From: CAKSFT01 sp045544615
GTDB taxonomy: Bacteria > Bacillota > Clostridia > UBA1381
Direction: 5' to 3'
Length of the DNA stretch: 64,000 bases
Assembly: GCA_045544615.1 (NCBI GenBank)
Contig: JAZPZI010000033.1
Span: 1-64,000, forward strand
The translations under genes were made by a program, and so were the position numbers. The notes beneath the pieces are model-generated. The model was not told where the DNA came from and searched no databases. It was given only the letters and a program-made list of their open reading frames with translations. Every line of letters begins with the position of its first letter. Positions within the stretch are counted from its first letter, which is position 1. This document shows, piece by piece, positions 41,006 to 49,544 of this stretch.

Positions 41006-42070
41006 TCATTTTATATCCTTTGCAATTTCTTCAACCTTTGCCACGATTTCATCCGGAGTAGGGATGATACCGCCTGTTCTTCCGAAGAAGTGAACAGGAG
41101 CCTTGCCTTCGGTTGCAATCTTGATATCCTCAACCATCTGTCCCATGCTCATTTCAACCGAAAGGAATGCCTTTGCGGTCTTTGCAGCCTCTTTGAAAAT
41201 CTTTTCAGGGAATGGCCAGAGTGTGATAGGTCTGATTACGCCAACCTTATAGCCCTTTGCCTGCAAGGTCTTAACAGCAGACTCAACAACACGGCTTGTT
41301 GTGCCGTATGATGAGATTATGATATCAGCATCTTCGATATCGTGTGCTTCATATCTCTGCTCTGTTGCCTTGATAACCTCATATCTTTCGTAACGCTCAC
41401 GGATTTTATCTTCGAGTTCTTCCGGAGCAAGATAGAGTGAATTTATAATGTTATGCTTTCTCTTCTTCTCTGTACCTACTGTAGCCCAGTCCTTGTCGCC
41501 TGCCTCAGGTGCCGGAACATCGTCAAAATCAACCGGCTCCATCATCTGGCCCAAAGTACCGTCGCCAAGAATCATTGCAGGAACTCTGTACTTATCTGAC
41601 AAGTTGAAAGCATCAGCTGTCAATGATACGATTTCCTGAACCGAGTTAGGTGCCAGAACGATCAGGTGATAGTCACCGTGTCCGCCGCCCTTTGTTGCCT
41701 GGAAGTAGTCCGACTGTGCCGGCTGAATACCGCCAAGACCAGGGCCACCTCTTACGATGTCAACAATTACACATGGAATATCAGCACCGGCTATGTATGA
41801 GATACCTTCTGCCTTCAAGCTGATACCGGGGCTTGATGAACTTGTCATAGTTCTTGCACCTGCACCTGCTGCACCGTAAACCATATTGATAGCCGCAACT
41901 TCACTCTCAGCCTGTAAAAATACTCCGCCAATCTTTGGCATCTTCTTTGCCATGTATGCCGAAAGCTCGGTCTGAGGTGTTATAGGATATCCAAAAAAAT
42001 GCTTACAGCCTGAGCGGATTGCCGCCTCAGCTATTGCTTCATTTCCCTTCATTAAAACCTTATTACTCAC
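41006..42070 (-). CDS. korA: 2-oxoacid:ferredoxin oxidoreductase, alpha subunit
   Basis: The 354-residue subunit has GNEAIAEAAIRSGCKHFFGY and PITPQTELSAYMAKKM at the start, then GARTMTSSSSPGISLKAEG, typical of the pyrimidine-binding alpha subunit of KorA/VorB enzymes. The GTG at 42070 is eight bases after GGAGG; the open frame continues six codons to a TTG lying on that site. It is co-transcribed with the ferredoxin gene and korB/korC. Confidence 0.9.
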   Translation of the reverse strand: MSNKVLMKGNEAIAEAAIRSGCKHFFGYPITPQTELSAYMAKKMPKIGGVFLQAESEVAAINMVYGAAGAGARTMTSSSSPGISLKAEGISYIAGADIPCVIVDIVRGGPGLGGIQPAQSDYFQATKGGGHGDYHLIVLAPNSVQEIVSLTADAFNLSDKYRVPAMILGDGTLGQMMEPVDFDDVPAPEAGDKDWATVGTEKKRKHNIINSLYLAPEELEDKIRERYERYEVIKATEQRYEAHDIEDADIIISSYGTTSRVVESAVKTLQAKGYKVGVIRPITLWPFPEKIFKEAAKTAKAFLSVEMSMGQMVEDIKIATEGKAPVHFFGRTGGIIPTPDEIVAKVEEIAKDIK

Positions 42071-42084
42071 CGTTAGTCCCTCCT

Positions 42085-42297
42085 TCAAGCATTCTTTTCA
42101 ACTTCGATTACAACGTCAGGGCAGATTGTTGCACAAAACGCACAACCGATACACTGTTCCTGATCTGTAATTTCTGCCGGTCTGAAGCCTTTTGCATTGA
42201 GTCTGTCCTCAGAAATCCTGATGATTCCCTTCGGGCAGGCACTTACACAAAGCTCACAGCCCTTGCAACGCTCTTCTCTGAATGTTACCTTATTCAT
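42085..42297 (-). CDS. korD: 2-oxoacid:ferredoxin oxidoreductase, 4Fe-4S ferredoxin-like delta subunit
   Basis: The 70-residue protein carries two [4Fe-4S] motifs, CKGCELCVSACPKG and CIGCAFCATICPD. It relays electrons within the oxidoreductase. It precedes korA by 14 bp. Confidence 0.9.
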   Translation of the reverse strand: MNKVTFREERCKGCELCVSACPKGIIRISEDRLNAKGFRPAEITDQEQCIGCAFCATICPDVVIEVEKNA

Positions 42298-42313
42298 TTA
42301 GCCACCATTCCTT

Positions 42314-42982
42314 TCACCTTTCCCAAGGCATTTTAATTTGTATATCTATTTCAAAAAGTTTAGCTTTTATATCCTCTGGTAAATCCCCGCCTACGCCACG
42401 CTTTAAGCAATACATCGATACCGGGACTCCGAGCATTTCGGCTGCTTTTTCCACCTCATCGCTTCCGGATAAAAGCACATCTGCTGTACTCATTCCTCCG
42501 ATGTTTGTATTGTTTACCGCATCGGTAAACTTCAGGCGTGATGCCGTCTCGATCTCTCCTGCAATCTGACATATCTCCTCGGCTGTTCCGGTAAGAGGTC
42601 TTTTTGCATTTGCGACCAGATACATTCTGTAGGGTTCTTTTTTAAAGAACTCGAGGTATCTTCCCAAAGCATATGCCCCATCCTCGTCTCCACCGACATC
42701 GAATATTACCGTTTTTCCGGCGGTGTTGAAAACCTTCATAATATCGGCAGGCACTGTAGGCATATCAAGGTTTGAGTTTGCATACTGGGGTGCTATGACC
42801 TCGATACCCGAGGCAATAAGCATCTCCCGTACATCGTTTGTACGAAAATACGGATTTACAATGTCAAGGTCGACTATTGCAACATCCTTACCCTCCTGTT
42901 TACACTTCAGAGCAAAGTTGACTGCAATCTCGGATTTTCCGCTTCCGAAATGTCCGCAGAAAATGTGAAATCTTTCCTCCAT
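42314..42982 (-). CDS. P-loop ATPase heading the kor operon (MinD/ArsA-like)
   Basis: The 222-residue protein begins with IFCGHFGSGKSEIAVNFALK, a Walker A motif. DVAIVDLDIVNPYFRTNDV follows in the position of switch I/Walker A', and VIFDVGGDEDGAYALGRYL is a DxxG-type motif. It belongs to the deviant-Walker SIMIBI ATPase group. I do not know a fixed function. Position directly upstream of korD (16 bp) suggests a role in maturing or controlling the oxidoreductase. The ATG at 42982 follows GGGAGG. Confidence 0.75.
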   Translation of the reverse strand: MEERFHIFCGHFGSGKSEIAVNFALKCKQEGKDVAIVDLDIVNPYFRTNDVREMLIASGIEVIAPQYANSNLDMPTVPADIMKVFNTAGKTVIFDVGGDEDGAYALGRYLEFFKKEPYRMYLVANAKRPLTGTAEEICQIAGEIETASRLKFTDAVNNTNIGGMSTADVLLSGSDEVEKAAEMLGVPVSMYCLKRGVGGDLPEDIKAKLFEIDIQIKMPWER

Positions 42983-43042
42983 GCAAATCCTCCCTTTTGC
43001 CAAAACTCAAAAGCCTTTTTTATACGCATAGCTTTTCAAATT

Positions 43043-43071
43043 ATTATAACATATTTCAAAGCAAATTACAA
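43043..43071 (-). promoter_or_regulatory. Promoter of the ATPase-kor operon
   Basis: The minus strand has TTGTAA (43066-43071), a 17-bp spacer and TATAAT (43043-43048). Genes from here to pyrI (33.7 kb) are all co-directional with short gaps. Confidence 0.7.
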
Positions 43072-43123
43072 GAGGTAATATTGCATATATGAGCGGAATT
43101 TTTGCCCTTTTTTTATGTTAATT

Positions 43124-43534
43124 TTAGCACCCGGTATCCTTTTCGAAAACCTGGGTGATTTCCGCCATAAATCTGTCGGCATTTTTAATCCTGCCGATTA
43201 TCACTACCGTGCAGCCCGCAACCGCCAGTCCCGACACAATTTGCAGAAGCTCTCCCGAAAAAAAGTATCCCGATACCAAAAACCCTGCCAGAAACATTAT
43301 AAGCGGCAGAATATATACCAAAAATGCCGCCAATAAAAAGCTCCTGTCGGAAAGCTCGACCGCTACCCTGTCACCAACGCTTGCACCAATCGGGTTTTTA
43401 ACCTTCATTGTCCGCTCGCCCGGGGTACATCCGCCTTTACAGGATGCACAGTTCTCGCCACAGGCAGATTTTTTCGCAACCCTGACCCAGGCATATCCGC
43501 CATTTGATTTATCAACAAAACCTATCTCTCTCAA
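43124..43534 (-). CDS. RseC/MucC-like (SoxR-reducing system) membrane protein
   Basis: The 136-residue protein has a soluble N-terminal part with cysteines in KKSACGENCASCKGGC, then KNPIGASVGDRVAVELSDRS. Two transmembrane helices follow (about residues 66-88 and 93-113). This is the RseC/MucC layout. In Clostridia such proteins are common near Rnf or redox genes. Its ATG overlaps the recN stop by four bases. Confidence 0.8.
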   Translation of the reverse strand: MREIGFVDKSNGGYAWVRVAKKSACGENCASCKGGCTPGERTMKVKNPIGASVGDRVAVELSDRSFLLAAFLVYILPLIMFLAGFLVSGYFFSGELLQIVSGLAVAGCTVVIIGRIKNADRFMAEITQVFEKDTGC

Positions 43535-45207
43535 GCTTTTCTTCCCTTCTTACTTCTTGCAAGCTCAATCATTTCGCTTGCATGAACCCTTGCCGATTCG
43601 GTTATGTCGGCACCGTCTGTTATCCGTGCCACCTCAAAAACTCTCTCCTCATCAGAAAGCTCACGGACTGTGGTTTTTGCACTCTCATCGGTAACCGTCT
43701 TTTCAATGTAGAGGTGATTGTCCGAAAATGCGGCAAGCTGCGGCTGATGGCTGATGCAGATTACCTGTGCCCTCTCGCCAAGCTCCCATAGCTTTGATGC
43801 TATCTTTTGTGCCGCTCTACCCGAAACACCGGTGTCAATTTCGTCAAATATCAGCGTCTCGCTTGTGCCTCTGCCCGAAAGTATAGTCTTTATTGCAAGC
43901 ATGACTCTTGAGAGCTCACCGCCCGATGCAACCTTTGTGAGCGCCTTTAGTGGCTCGCCCGGATTGGTTGTAATCAGGAACTCTGCCTTGTCCATTCCGT
44001 TTTTGAAAAACTCATCTGTATGGTCAAGATTCACTTCAAACCTTGCCTTTTCCATATCGAGGTCTGAAAGCTCCGAAACTACGCTTTTACTTAAAGTTTC
44101 CGCCGCTGACCTTCTCTTTTCAAAAAGAGCCTCGCCGATTTTTTTGAGCTCTGCTTCCTTTTTTGCATACTCTGCCTCGAGCCTTTTTATAACCTCGTCA
44201 TTGTTGACGATATCTTCAAGCTCTTTCGATGCTTTTTCGTAAAACTCAAGCACCGCCTCAACACTTCCGCCATACTTTTTCTCAAGCTTTGATATAGTAT
44301 CGAGTCTCTCTTCTATATCGTCAAGATACCGCTCGTCAAAGTCGAGCTCCATAGCACGCAGTTCGTGCACAACATCCTCGATTGCATATTTTATGTCAAC
44401 CAATTTTGATGAGAGTTCTGAAAGCTCGCCGTTGAAGCCTGCAATATTATCAAGTGCACGCCCGGCAACGCTTACCGCATCGTATGCACTGCCCGATTCG
44501 GTCTCGAAAAGAGCATTATATGCCGCATTTACACCCTCGGCAATCTTTGCACTGTTCTGGATAAGTGTACGCTCTTCTGTGAGCTTTTCCTTTTCGCCAA
44601 TCGAAAGCTCGGCTTTTTCAATCTCGTCGGTCTGATACCGCAAAAGGTCGGAAAGCCTCAGCTTTTCATCCTCGTTCATCCTTGATTTTTCAAGCTCTGT
44701 GCCGATTCCTTTAAGCTCTGCCCTTACTCTTTTATACTCGGCAAGTTCATCGCAGACACCCGCATAATCGTCAAGGAAATCAATATGCTTTGCACTGTTT
44801 AAAATCGCCTGATTGTCCTGTTGTCCGTGAATATTTACAAGCTCTGACGAAATCTCCTTTAATACCGCAGATGGCACCATCTGACCGTTTATTCTTGCCA
44901 CACTTTTTCCGTCCGAGTTAAGTTCACGGGAGATAATCAGAAAATCGTCGTCGCAATCAACCCCATACTCCTCCAAAAGCTTTACAGTCGCATCATCCGC
45001 ATCAAAGCTTGCACTAACAAACGCCTTTTCCTCACCGTTTCTGATGAGTGACTTATTCGCCCTTGCACCGAGGAGCATATTTATAGAATCGATTATGATA
45101 GACTTACCTGCACCGGTCTCACCCGTCAGAACGGTCATACCCGGTTTTAGTTCAATGCTCAGCTTTTCGATAACTGCAACATTTTTTATATCTAAACCTC
45201 TTAACAT
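43531..45207 (-). CDS. recN: DNA repair protein RecN
   Basis: RecN (558 residues) is an SMC-like ATPase of double-strand-break repair. Walker A is in TVLTGETGAGKSIIIDSINM near residue 30. Long coiled coils fill the centre, and the C-terminal signature and Walker B lie in ASGGELSRVMLAIKTIL and TLIFDEIDTGVSGRAAQKIA. argR and nadK lie upstream, the standard nadK-argR-recN cluster. Confidence 0.96.
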   Translation of the reverse strand: MLRGLDIKNVAVIEKLSIELKPGMTVLTGETGAGKSIIIDSINMLLGARANKSLIRNGEEKAFVSASFDADDATVKLLEEYGVDCDDDFLIISRELNSDGKSVARINGQMVPSAVLKEISSELVNIHGQQDNQAILNSAKHIDFLDDYAGVCDELAEYKRVRAELKGIGTELEKSRMNEDEKLRLSDLLRYQTDEIEKAELSIGEKEKLTEERTLIQNSAKIAEGVNAAYNALFETESGSAYDAVSVAGRALDNIAGFNGELSELSSKLVDIKYAIEDVVHELRAMELDFDERYLDDIEERLDTISKLEKKYGGSVEAVLEFYEKASKELEDIVNNDEVIKRLEAEYAKKEAELKKIGEALFEKRRSAAETLSKSVVSELSDLDMEKARFEVNLDHTDEFFKNGMDKAEFLITTNPGEPLKALTKVASGGELSRVMLAIKTILSGRGTSETLIFDEIDTGVSGRAAQKIASKLWELGERAQVICISHQPQLAAFSDNHLYIEKTVTDESAKTTVRELSDEERVFEVARITDGADITESARVHASEMIELARSKKGRKA

Positions 45208-45219
45208 AGCTATTCCTCA

Positions 45220-45663
45220 CTAAATGTTTTTGAACAGTTTTTCAAGCTTCGGCACAAGCATTGTCGCCTCACGCTCTCCTCTTGTTATAAGAAGAATTGT
45301 GTCATCGCCCGCAATCGAGCCCAAAATCTCGCTGTCCGACATCGCATCGAGAGATGCCGCAACCGCCTGTGCCATTCCTGCATAGGTCTTTATCACAACG
45401 GTATGCAATGCCGACTCGATGCTTACTATTGTCTTTGAGAACATATTCAGTTCCCTGTCGTTCCTTGCCTTTTCCTGGGCATAGCGGTAGCCTCCGTCCT
45501 TTGACGAGACCTTCAAAAGCCCCAGCTCCTTTATGTCTCTCGATACAGTCGCCTGAGTTACCGCAAAGCCTTCTTTCCTGAGCGCATCGGTCAACTGCTC
45601 CTGTGTCTTTATCGGTGACTCTGCTATTATCTTCAAAATTCTTCCGTGTCTGTTTCTCTTCAT
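45220..45663 (-). CDS. argR: Arginine repressor
   Basis: ArgR (147 residues) has an N-terminal winged helix (LKIIAESPIKTQEQLTDALR and TQATVSRDIKELGLLKV) and a C-terminal arginine-binding trimerisation domain ending in GSIAGDDTILLITRG. It senses arginine to control its synthesis and breakdown. It sits 18 bp after nadK and 12 bp before recN. Confidence 0.95.
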   Translation of the reverse strand: MKRNRHGRILKIIAESPIKTQEQLTDALRKEGFAVTQATVSRDIKELGLLKVSSKDGGYRYAQEKARNDRELNMFSKTIVSIESALHTVVIKTYAGMAQAVAASLDAMSDSEILGSIAGDDTILLITRGEREATMLVPKLEKLFKNI

Positions 45664-45681
45664 AGGTTTTCTCCTGTCCGA

Positions 45682-46509
45682 TTATGATAATTTGTTTATA
45701 AGCACATCGTAGAAAGAGTATTTGCTCATCCTGATAAGATTGAAGCTGTAATCAGCTTTTTTGATTACTATCTTGTCTCCCTTTTTGATTTTATCAACAA
45801 TTACGCCGTCAACAGTAACCGTTGCTTCGCTTTGTGTGAGCTCAAGCACAATTTCCTTATCAGCAGGCATAACCGCCGGTCGGCTGCCGAGCATATGTGC
45901 ACATATCGGCGATGCGATAAAGAGCTCCATCGCAGGGTCTGCGACAGGTCCGCCCGCAGAGAGCGAATACCCGGTAGAGCCTGTAGGCGTTGATATTATT
46001 ATACCGTCCGATATGTAAGCATTTATCTTGTTTTCGTTGGCATAGAGCTCGACCGAAATCATCTTTGCATCAATCTTTGAGATAACCACATCATTGAGTG
46101 CTCCCGGGCACTCAACAGTTTCTCCGTCCTTTACTATGCCGATTGACATCATCATTCTCTTCTCGGTCAGATAATCGCCCGAGAGCAACCTTCCGCACGC
46201 CTCCTCGAGCTGATCGGTTTCGGTTTCGGTCATAAATCCGACCTTCCCCATATTTACACCCATAACAGGGATTTCACGTTTTCCGCAAGGCTCTGCCACC
46301 TGCAGTACTGTACCGTCTCCACCGATTACAATAACACAATCGCATGAGTCAAAAATCCCCTCGCCCATGAAGCAAACACCGTCTAACTCGCCCTCAAACT
46401 TTTTCTCCATAAAAAGCTCGGCTCTTCCTTTTAGAATATCTACAATCCGTTTTGCAACCTGAAGCTCGGAATCCTTTGTTTTATTAGGAATTATCGCAAT
46501 TTTTTTCAT
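45682..46509 (-). CDS. nadK: NAD kinase
   Basis: NadK (275 residues) makes NADP. The GGDGT motif in IVIGGDGTVLQVAEPCG (near residue 82), GKVGFMTETE, and the second motif ISTPTGSTGYSLSAGGP are conserved. It opens the nadK-argR-recN-rseC unit. Confidence 0.96.
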   Translation of the reverse strand: MKKIAIIPNKTKDSELQVAKRIVDILKGRAELFMEKKFEGELDGVCFMGEGIFDSCDCVIVIGGDGTVLQVAEPCGKREIPVMGVNMGKVGFMTETETDQLEEACGRLLSGDYLTEKRMMMSIGIVKDGETVECPGALNDVVISKIDAKMISVELYANENKINAYISDGIIISTPTGSTGYSLSAGGPVADPAMELFIASPICAHMLGSRPAVMPADKEIVLELTQSEATVTVDGVIVDKIKKGDKIVIKKADYSFNLIRMSKYSFYDVLINKLS

Positions 46510-46552
46510 TTTCTAACATTCCCTTCGGTTTGGGTTTTGTATATTTATACAT

Positions 46553-46581
46553 ATTATACACTATTTTTCTCCCTTTTTCAA
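46553..46581 (-). promoter_or_regulatory. Promoter of nadK-argR-recN
   Basis: The minus strand has TTGAAA (46576-46581), a 17-bp spacer and a perfect TATAAT (46553-46558). Confidence 0.7.
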
Positions 46582-46607
46582 TACCAACAGCTAAATTAGT
46601 CAAAATA

Positions 46608-46635
46608 AAAATGAGCCCGAAAAATACAGGCTCAT
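46608..46635 (-). terminator. Terminator of azlC-azlD
   Basis: On the minus strand AATGAGCC and GGGCTCATT form a stem followed by TTTATTTT, just after the azlD stop. Confidence 0.75.
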
Positions 46636-46641
46636 TCTGCT

Positions 46642-47016
46642 TTAAAATATACTGCTCAATGTCTCCCAGATCGGTGTCCACCATGCCGACACAGCAGGGA
46701 TTGAAAGGATAAATTCTATCACAAAAACCGTCACACAGCTTATGACCGAAACGGTAAAAAGGCTCATTCCACGCCATGCAAACACAATAGCGATAAAGAG
46801 TGCCAAAAGTGCGGCAATCGGCTCATTTGTCGCCGAGATAATCGACGGGAATGTCATAACCGCAAGTGTGACATACGGCACATAATACAAAAACGAACGG
46901 ATTGTCCTGTTCTTGATTTCACGCCTGATTAAAGTAAGCGGTAAAACCCTTATAAGGAAGGTGGTCAAAGCCATTGCAAGTATATATAAGTACACATTAT
47001 TTTTCATCGTCTGCAT
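46642..47016 (-). CDS. azlD: AzlD-like branched-chain amino acid transport subunit
   Basis: The 124-residue hydrophobic protein has about four transmembrane helices and the AzlD pattern: TFLIRVLPLTLIRREIKN, PSIISATNEPIAALLALF. With AzlC it forms a branched-chain amino acid exporter (BrnEF type). It overlaps azlC by 20 bases. Confidence 0.85.
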   Translation of the reverse strand: MQTMKNNVYLYILAMALTTFLIRVLPLTLIRREIKNRTIRSFLYYVPYVTLAVMTFPSIISATNEPIAALLALFIAIVFAWRGMSLFTVSVISCVTVFVIEFILSIPAVSAWWTPIWETLSSIF

Positions 47017-47716
47017 CCTCCTTTACAGGGAAAATGAGAGCCGCCAAAAGCGAAATCACAACCGTCAGAATTATAATCCTCACGCCCTCGGGGATGGCTG
47101 AAAATACCGAAACCGTCGAGAAGATAAAGCTTGTAATAAAGCTTATAATAACAAGCCCGAGAATGATTTTGTTCTGCTTTGCAGGCGGAATGAAAATTGC
47201 AACAAACATTCCATAGAGTGCAACACTCAAGGCACTCACGACATTACCCGGAAGAATGCTTCCCAGGATTCCGCCGACCAGCGTTCCGAGTGCCCAGCCC
47301 GGCATCGCAACAACATCTGCACCGTAGGAATAAAACGGGTTGAGTTTCCCCGGCACAGAAACCGAGATTCCGAAAATCTCGTCTGTCACATTAAAGCCCA
47401 GAAGCACACGCTTTATGGTCGAGGTTTTTGCATCAAGCTTTTGCGAAAGGGCACAGGACATCAGGAGGTATCTTGCATTCGCAATCGCCTCCATAATAAT
47501 AACCTCGATATAGCTTGCATTTTGTGCAATCAGGGTAAAGCCTATAAACTCACCTGCCGATGCGTTTATCAGAAGGCTCGTAACCGATGCCTGCAAGGGT
47601 GTCATACCTGCCGCTACCGCCTGTATTCCAAGGGCGATTGATACGGCAAAATATCCCAAAGATATCGGTATTCCGTCTCTCATACCCTTTAAAAACCATT
47701 TTTTATTATCACTCAT
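46997..47716 (-). CDS. azlC: AzlC-family branched-chain amino acid exporter subunit
   Basis: AzlC (239 residues) starts KKWFLKGMRDGIPISLGYFA and has about seven or eight transmembrane helices, with the family stretch INASAGEFIGFTLIAQNAS and ARYLLMSCALSQKL. The upstream in-frame extension lacks homology. The ATG at 47716 follows GGGGGC. It works with AzlD in the membrane. It is divergent from trpB. Confidence 0.88.
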   Translation of the reverse strand: MSDNKKWFLKGMRDGIPISLGYFAVSIALGIQAVAAGMTPLQASVTSLLINASAGEFIGFTLIAQNASYIEVIIMEAIANARYLLMSCALSQKLDAKTSTIKRVLLGFNVTDEIFGISVSVPGKLNPFYSYGADVVAMPGWALGTLVGGILGSILPGNVVSALSVALYGMFVAIFIPPAKQNKIILGLVIISFITSFIFSTVSVFSAIPEGVRIIILTVVISLLAALIFPVKEDADDEK

Positions 47717-47747
47717 TAAAATTTGCCCCCAAAAATAATCCTTTATT

Positions 47748-47776
47748 ATTATAAAACTCCCGAAGCAAAATGTCAA
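47748..47776 (-). promoter_or_regulatory. Promoter of azlC-azlD
   Basis: The minus strand has a perfect TTGACA (47771-47776), a 17-bp spacer and a perfect TATAAT (47748-47753). Its -35 box lies only nine bases from the -35 box of the divergent trpB promoter. Confidence 0.85.
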
Positions 47777-47785
47777 TAAAAAGGA

Positions 47786-47814
47786 TTGACAAAGTGTAAT
47801 ACTTATGGTAAAAT
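47786..47814 (+). promoter_or_regulatory. Promoter of trpB
   Basis: A perfect TTGACA (47786-47791), a 17-bp spacer and TAAAAT (47809-47814). It starts a leader of about 225 nt. Confidence 0.8.
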
Positions 47815-47821
47815 TGAAATA

Positions 47822-48047
47822 GTTTAGATTAGATGAGCAAGTTTTAGAATAGCAAGTTTTAGTATAGTTTAGTTTTATAAACTGTATATTTTTGTGTATT
47901 CTTTTTGGATTCATCAATCTGAAAAGATTTTTTAGTTTAGGCGAGGCGAGTTGAGAATGATTAAAGAAAAGATTGCACTATTGCGGAAACGATGGCGTAG
48001 CATATAGGTACAGAAAAATTAAAAAAAATATTTTGGAGGATAAAATA
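47822..48047 (+). promoter_or_regulatory. Leader of trpB with a possible leader peptide
   Basis: The leader contains repeats of AGCAAGTTTTAG. A small hairpin AATCT-GAAA-AGATT followed by TTTT at 47916-47933 could act as a weak terminator. A 16-codon frame (47957-48007) encodes MIKEKIALLRKRWRSI, with a single Trp. One Trp codon is weak evidence for attenuation. No T-box consensus was seen. Confidence 0.35.
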
Positions 48048-49265
48048 ATGAACTATAACGGAATTGATTTTGATACATATTTTAAAAACTACCCCGACGA
48101 GGACGGATTTTTCGGAAAGTACGGCGGTGCTTATATTTCAGAGGACTTGAAAAAGGCAATGGCAGAGATTACAGAGGCGTATTTTACAATCTGTAAGTCA
48201 AGCAAATTCATAAGCGAATTAAGAAGAATCCGCAAGGAATTTCAGGGACGACCAACCCCTATTTCACACCTCGAGCGTTTATCAAACAAGCTCGGCAATG
48301 TTCAGCTTTATGTTAAGCGTGAGGACTTAAACCACACAGGTGCACACAAGTTGAATCACTGTATGGGCGAAGCACTTTTAGCAAAGTATATGGGCAAGAA
48401 AAAGGTTATCGCAGAAACCGGTGCTGGTCAGCACGGTGTTGCACTTGCAACTGCTGCGGCATACTTTGGTCTTGAATGTGATATCTATATGGGAACTGTT
48501 GATATAAAGAAGCAGGCACCGAATGTTGCAAGAATGAAGATTCTCGGCGCAAATGTCGTTGAGGTCAAGGAAGGCTTACAGACCTTGAAAGAGGCGGTTG
48601 ATGCAGCGTTTGCAGCTTATGCTAACGAATATAAGGATGCCATCTACTGTATCGGTTCGGTTTTGGGACCTCACCCATTCCCTATGATGGTAAGAGATTT
48701 CCAGAGTGTTGTCGGAATCGAGGCAAGAGATCAGTTTGTTAAGATGACAGGCGAGCTCCCCGATGCAGTTGTTGCCTGTGTAGGCGGCGGCTCGAATGCG
48801 ATGGGTATATTCTCGGGCTTCTTGAATGACCCTGTAGACATATACGGTGTTGAACCACTCGGCAAGGGCGAAACTTTAGGCGACCATGCAGCGAGCCTCA
48901 AGTTCGGAACAGAGGGCATTATGCACGGCTTTAACAGTATTATGTTAAAGGACGAAAACGGCGAGCCTGCGCCTGTTTACTCGGTTGCAAGCGGTCTTGA
49001 CTATCCGTCATCAGGCCCTGAACACGCATTTTTGCATGACCTCGGCAGAGTAAAGTATGATGTCGTAACAGACGATGAAACAATCGATGCTTTCTATGAG
49101 CTCTCAAGAATGGAGGGTATCATCCCTGCAATCGAAAGCTCACACGCTGTTGCATATGGTATGAAGCTTGCAAAGGAAATGGGCAAGGGTTCAATCCTCA
49201 TCAACCTCTCGGGCAGAGGCTACAAGGATATGGACTATATCATTGAAAAGTACGGCATAAGATAA
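48048..49265 (+). CDS. trpB: Tryptophan synthase beta chain, solitary gene
   Basis: TrpB (405 residues) joins indole and serine using pyridoxal phosphate. The PLP lysine is in HTGAHKLNHCMGEALLAKYM; ETGAGQHGVALATAAAYFG and GGGSNAMGIFSGF are conserved. No trpA or other trp gene is near, so it may salvage indole from outside or belong to the stand-alone TrpB group. The ATG at 48048 follows TTGGAGG. It is divergent from azlC, which exports branched-chain amino acids. Confidence 0.92.
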   Translation: MNYNGIDFDTYFKNYPDEDGFFGKYGGAYISEDLKKAMAEITEAYFTICKSSKFISELRRIRKEFQGRPTPISHLERLSNKLGNVQLYVKREDLNHTGAHKLNHCMGEALLAKYMGKKKVIAETGAGQHGVALATAAAYFGLECDIYMGTVDIKKQAPNVARMKILGANVVEVKEGLQTLKEAVDAAFAAYANEYKDAIYCIGSVLGPHPFPMMVRDFQSVVGIEARDQFVKMTGELPDAVVACVGGGSNAMGIFSGFLNDPVDIYGVEPLGKGETLGDHAASLKFGTEGIMHGFNSIMLKDENGEPAPVYSVASGLDYPSSGPEHAFLHDLGRVKYDVVTDDETIDAFYELSRMEGIIPAIESSHAVAYGMKLAKEMGKGSILINLSGRGYKDMDYIIEKYGIR

Positions 49266-49275
49266 AGGTGATGTT

Positions 49276-49399
49276 AAAAATCTCTGGATCGCAAGAAATC
49301 TTGCTATCAACAAACTTCGCCTCTCGTCGTACACCTGTACGACTTCGGGTAACCCAAAGCTGAAGCTTTGGCTCAGTTTGTTGATTCCAAAGTTTTTTT
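49276..49399 (-). repeat. ~125-bp terminal-inverted-repeat element, copy B
   Basis: This copy is in the opposite orientation to copy A (33543-33667) and almost identical to it across the central 90 bases. The differences keep pairing: ATCAACAAACT/AGTTTGTTGAT is fully paired here, the loop hairpin is GTCGTACA-GG-TGTACGAC instead of GTCGTAC-ATAG-GTACGAC, and GCAAGA-TT-TCTTGC replaces GCAAG-TTCA-CTTGC. It lies directly after trpB, where TCCAAAGTTTTTTT could serve as the terminator end. Confidence 0.8.
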
Positions 49400-49443
49400 C
49401 CTATCCCCTAAAAAAGTTAAAAACACCCCTTACATACTGGTGG

Positions 49444-49522
49444 CGATATAAATTCCCTTGGAATTTTCGATATGTGCTAAAGCACTCGATATGCCTTACG
49501 GCTCGATATGTTGCTATCGCAA
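49444..49522 (+). repeat. Mini-hairpin array with CGATATG linkers
   Basis: Four short hairpins alternate with a fixed 7-nt linker. The linkers are CGATATA (49444) and CGATATG (49468, 49487, 49504). The hairpins are AAATTCC-CTT-GGAATTT, GTGC-TAAA-GCAC, GCC-TTAC-GGC and TTGC-TATC-GCAA. Read on the minus strand, loops GATA and GTAA are GNRA-like. The array ends nine bases before the ribosome-binding site of the XRE gene. Confidence 0.75.
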
Positions 49523-49544
49523 CAAGCTTTAAGGAGGAGATGGC

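Noticed and set aside
48048..49265. Complete trp operon
   Set aside because: Only trpB is present; the flanking genes are azlC/azlD and an XRE regulator.
49444..49522. CRISPR array
   Set aside because: The repeated unit is only 7 nt, spacers are palindromic and of unequal length, and there are no cas genes in the window.
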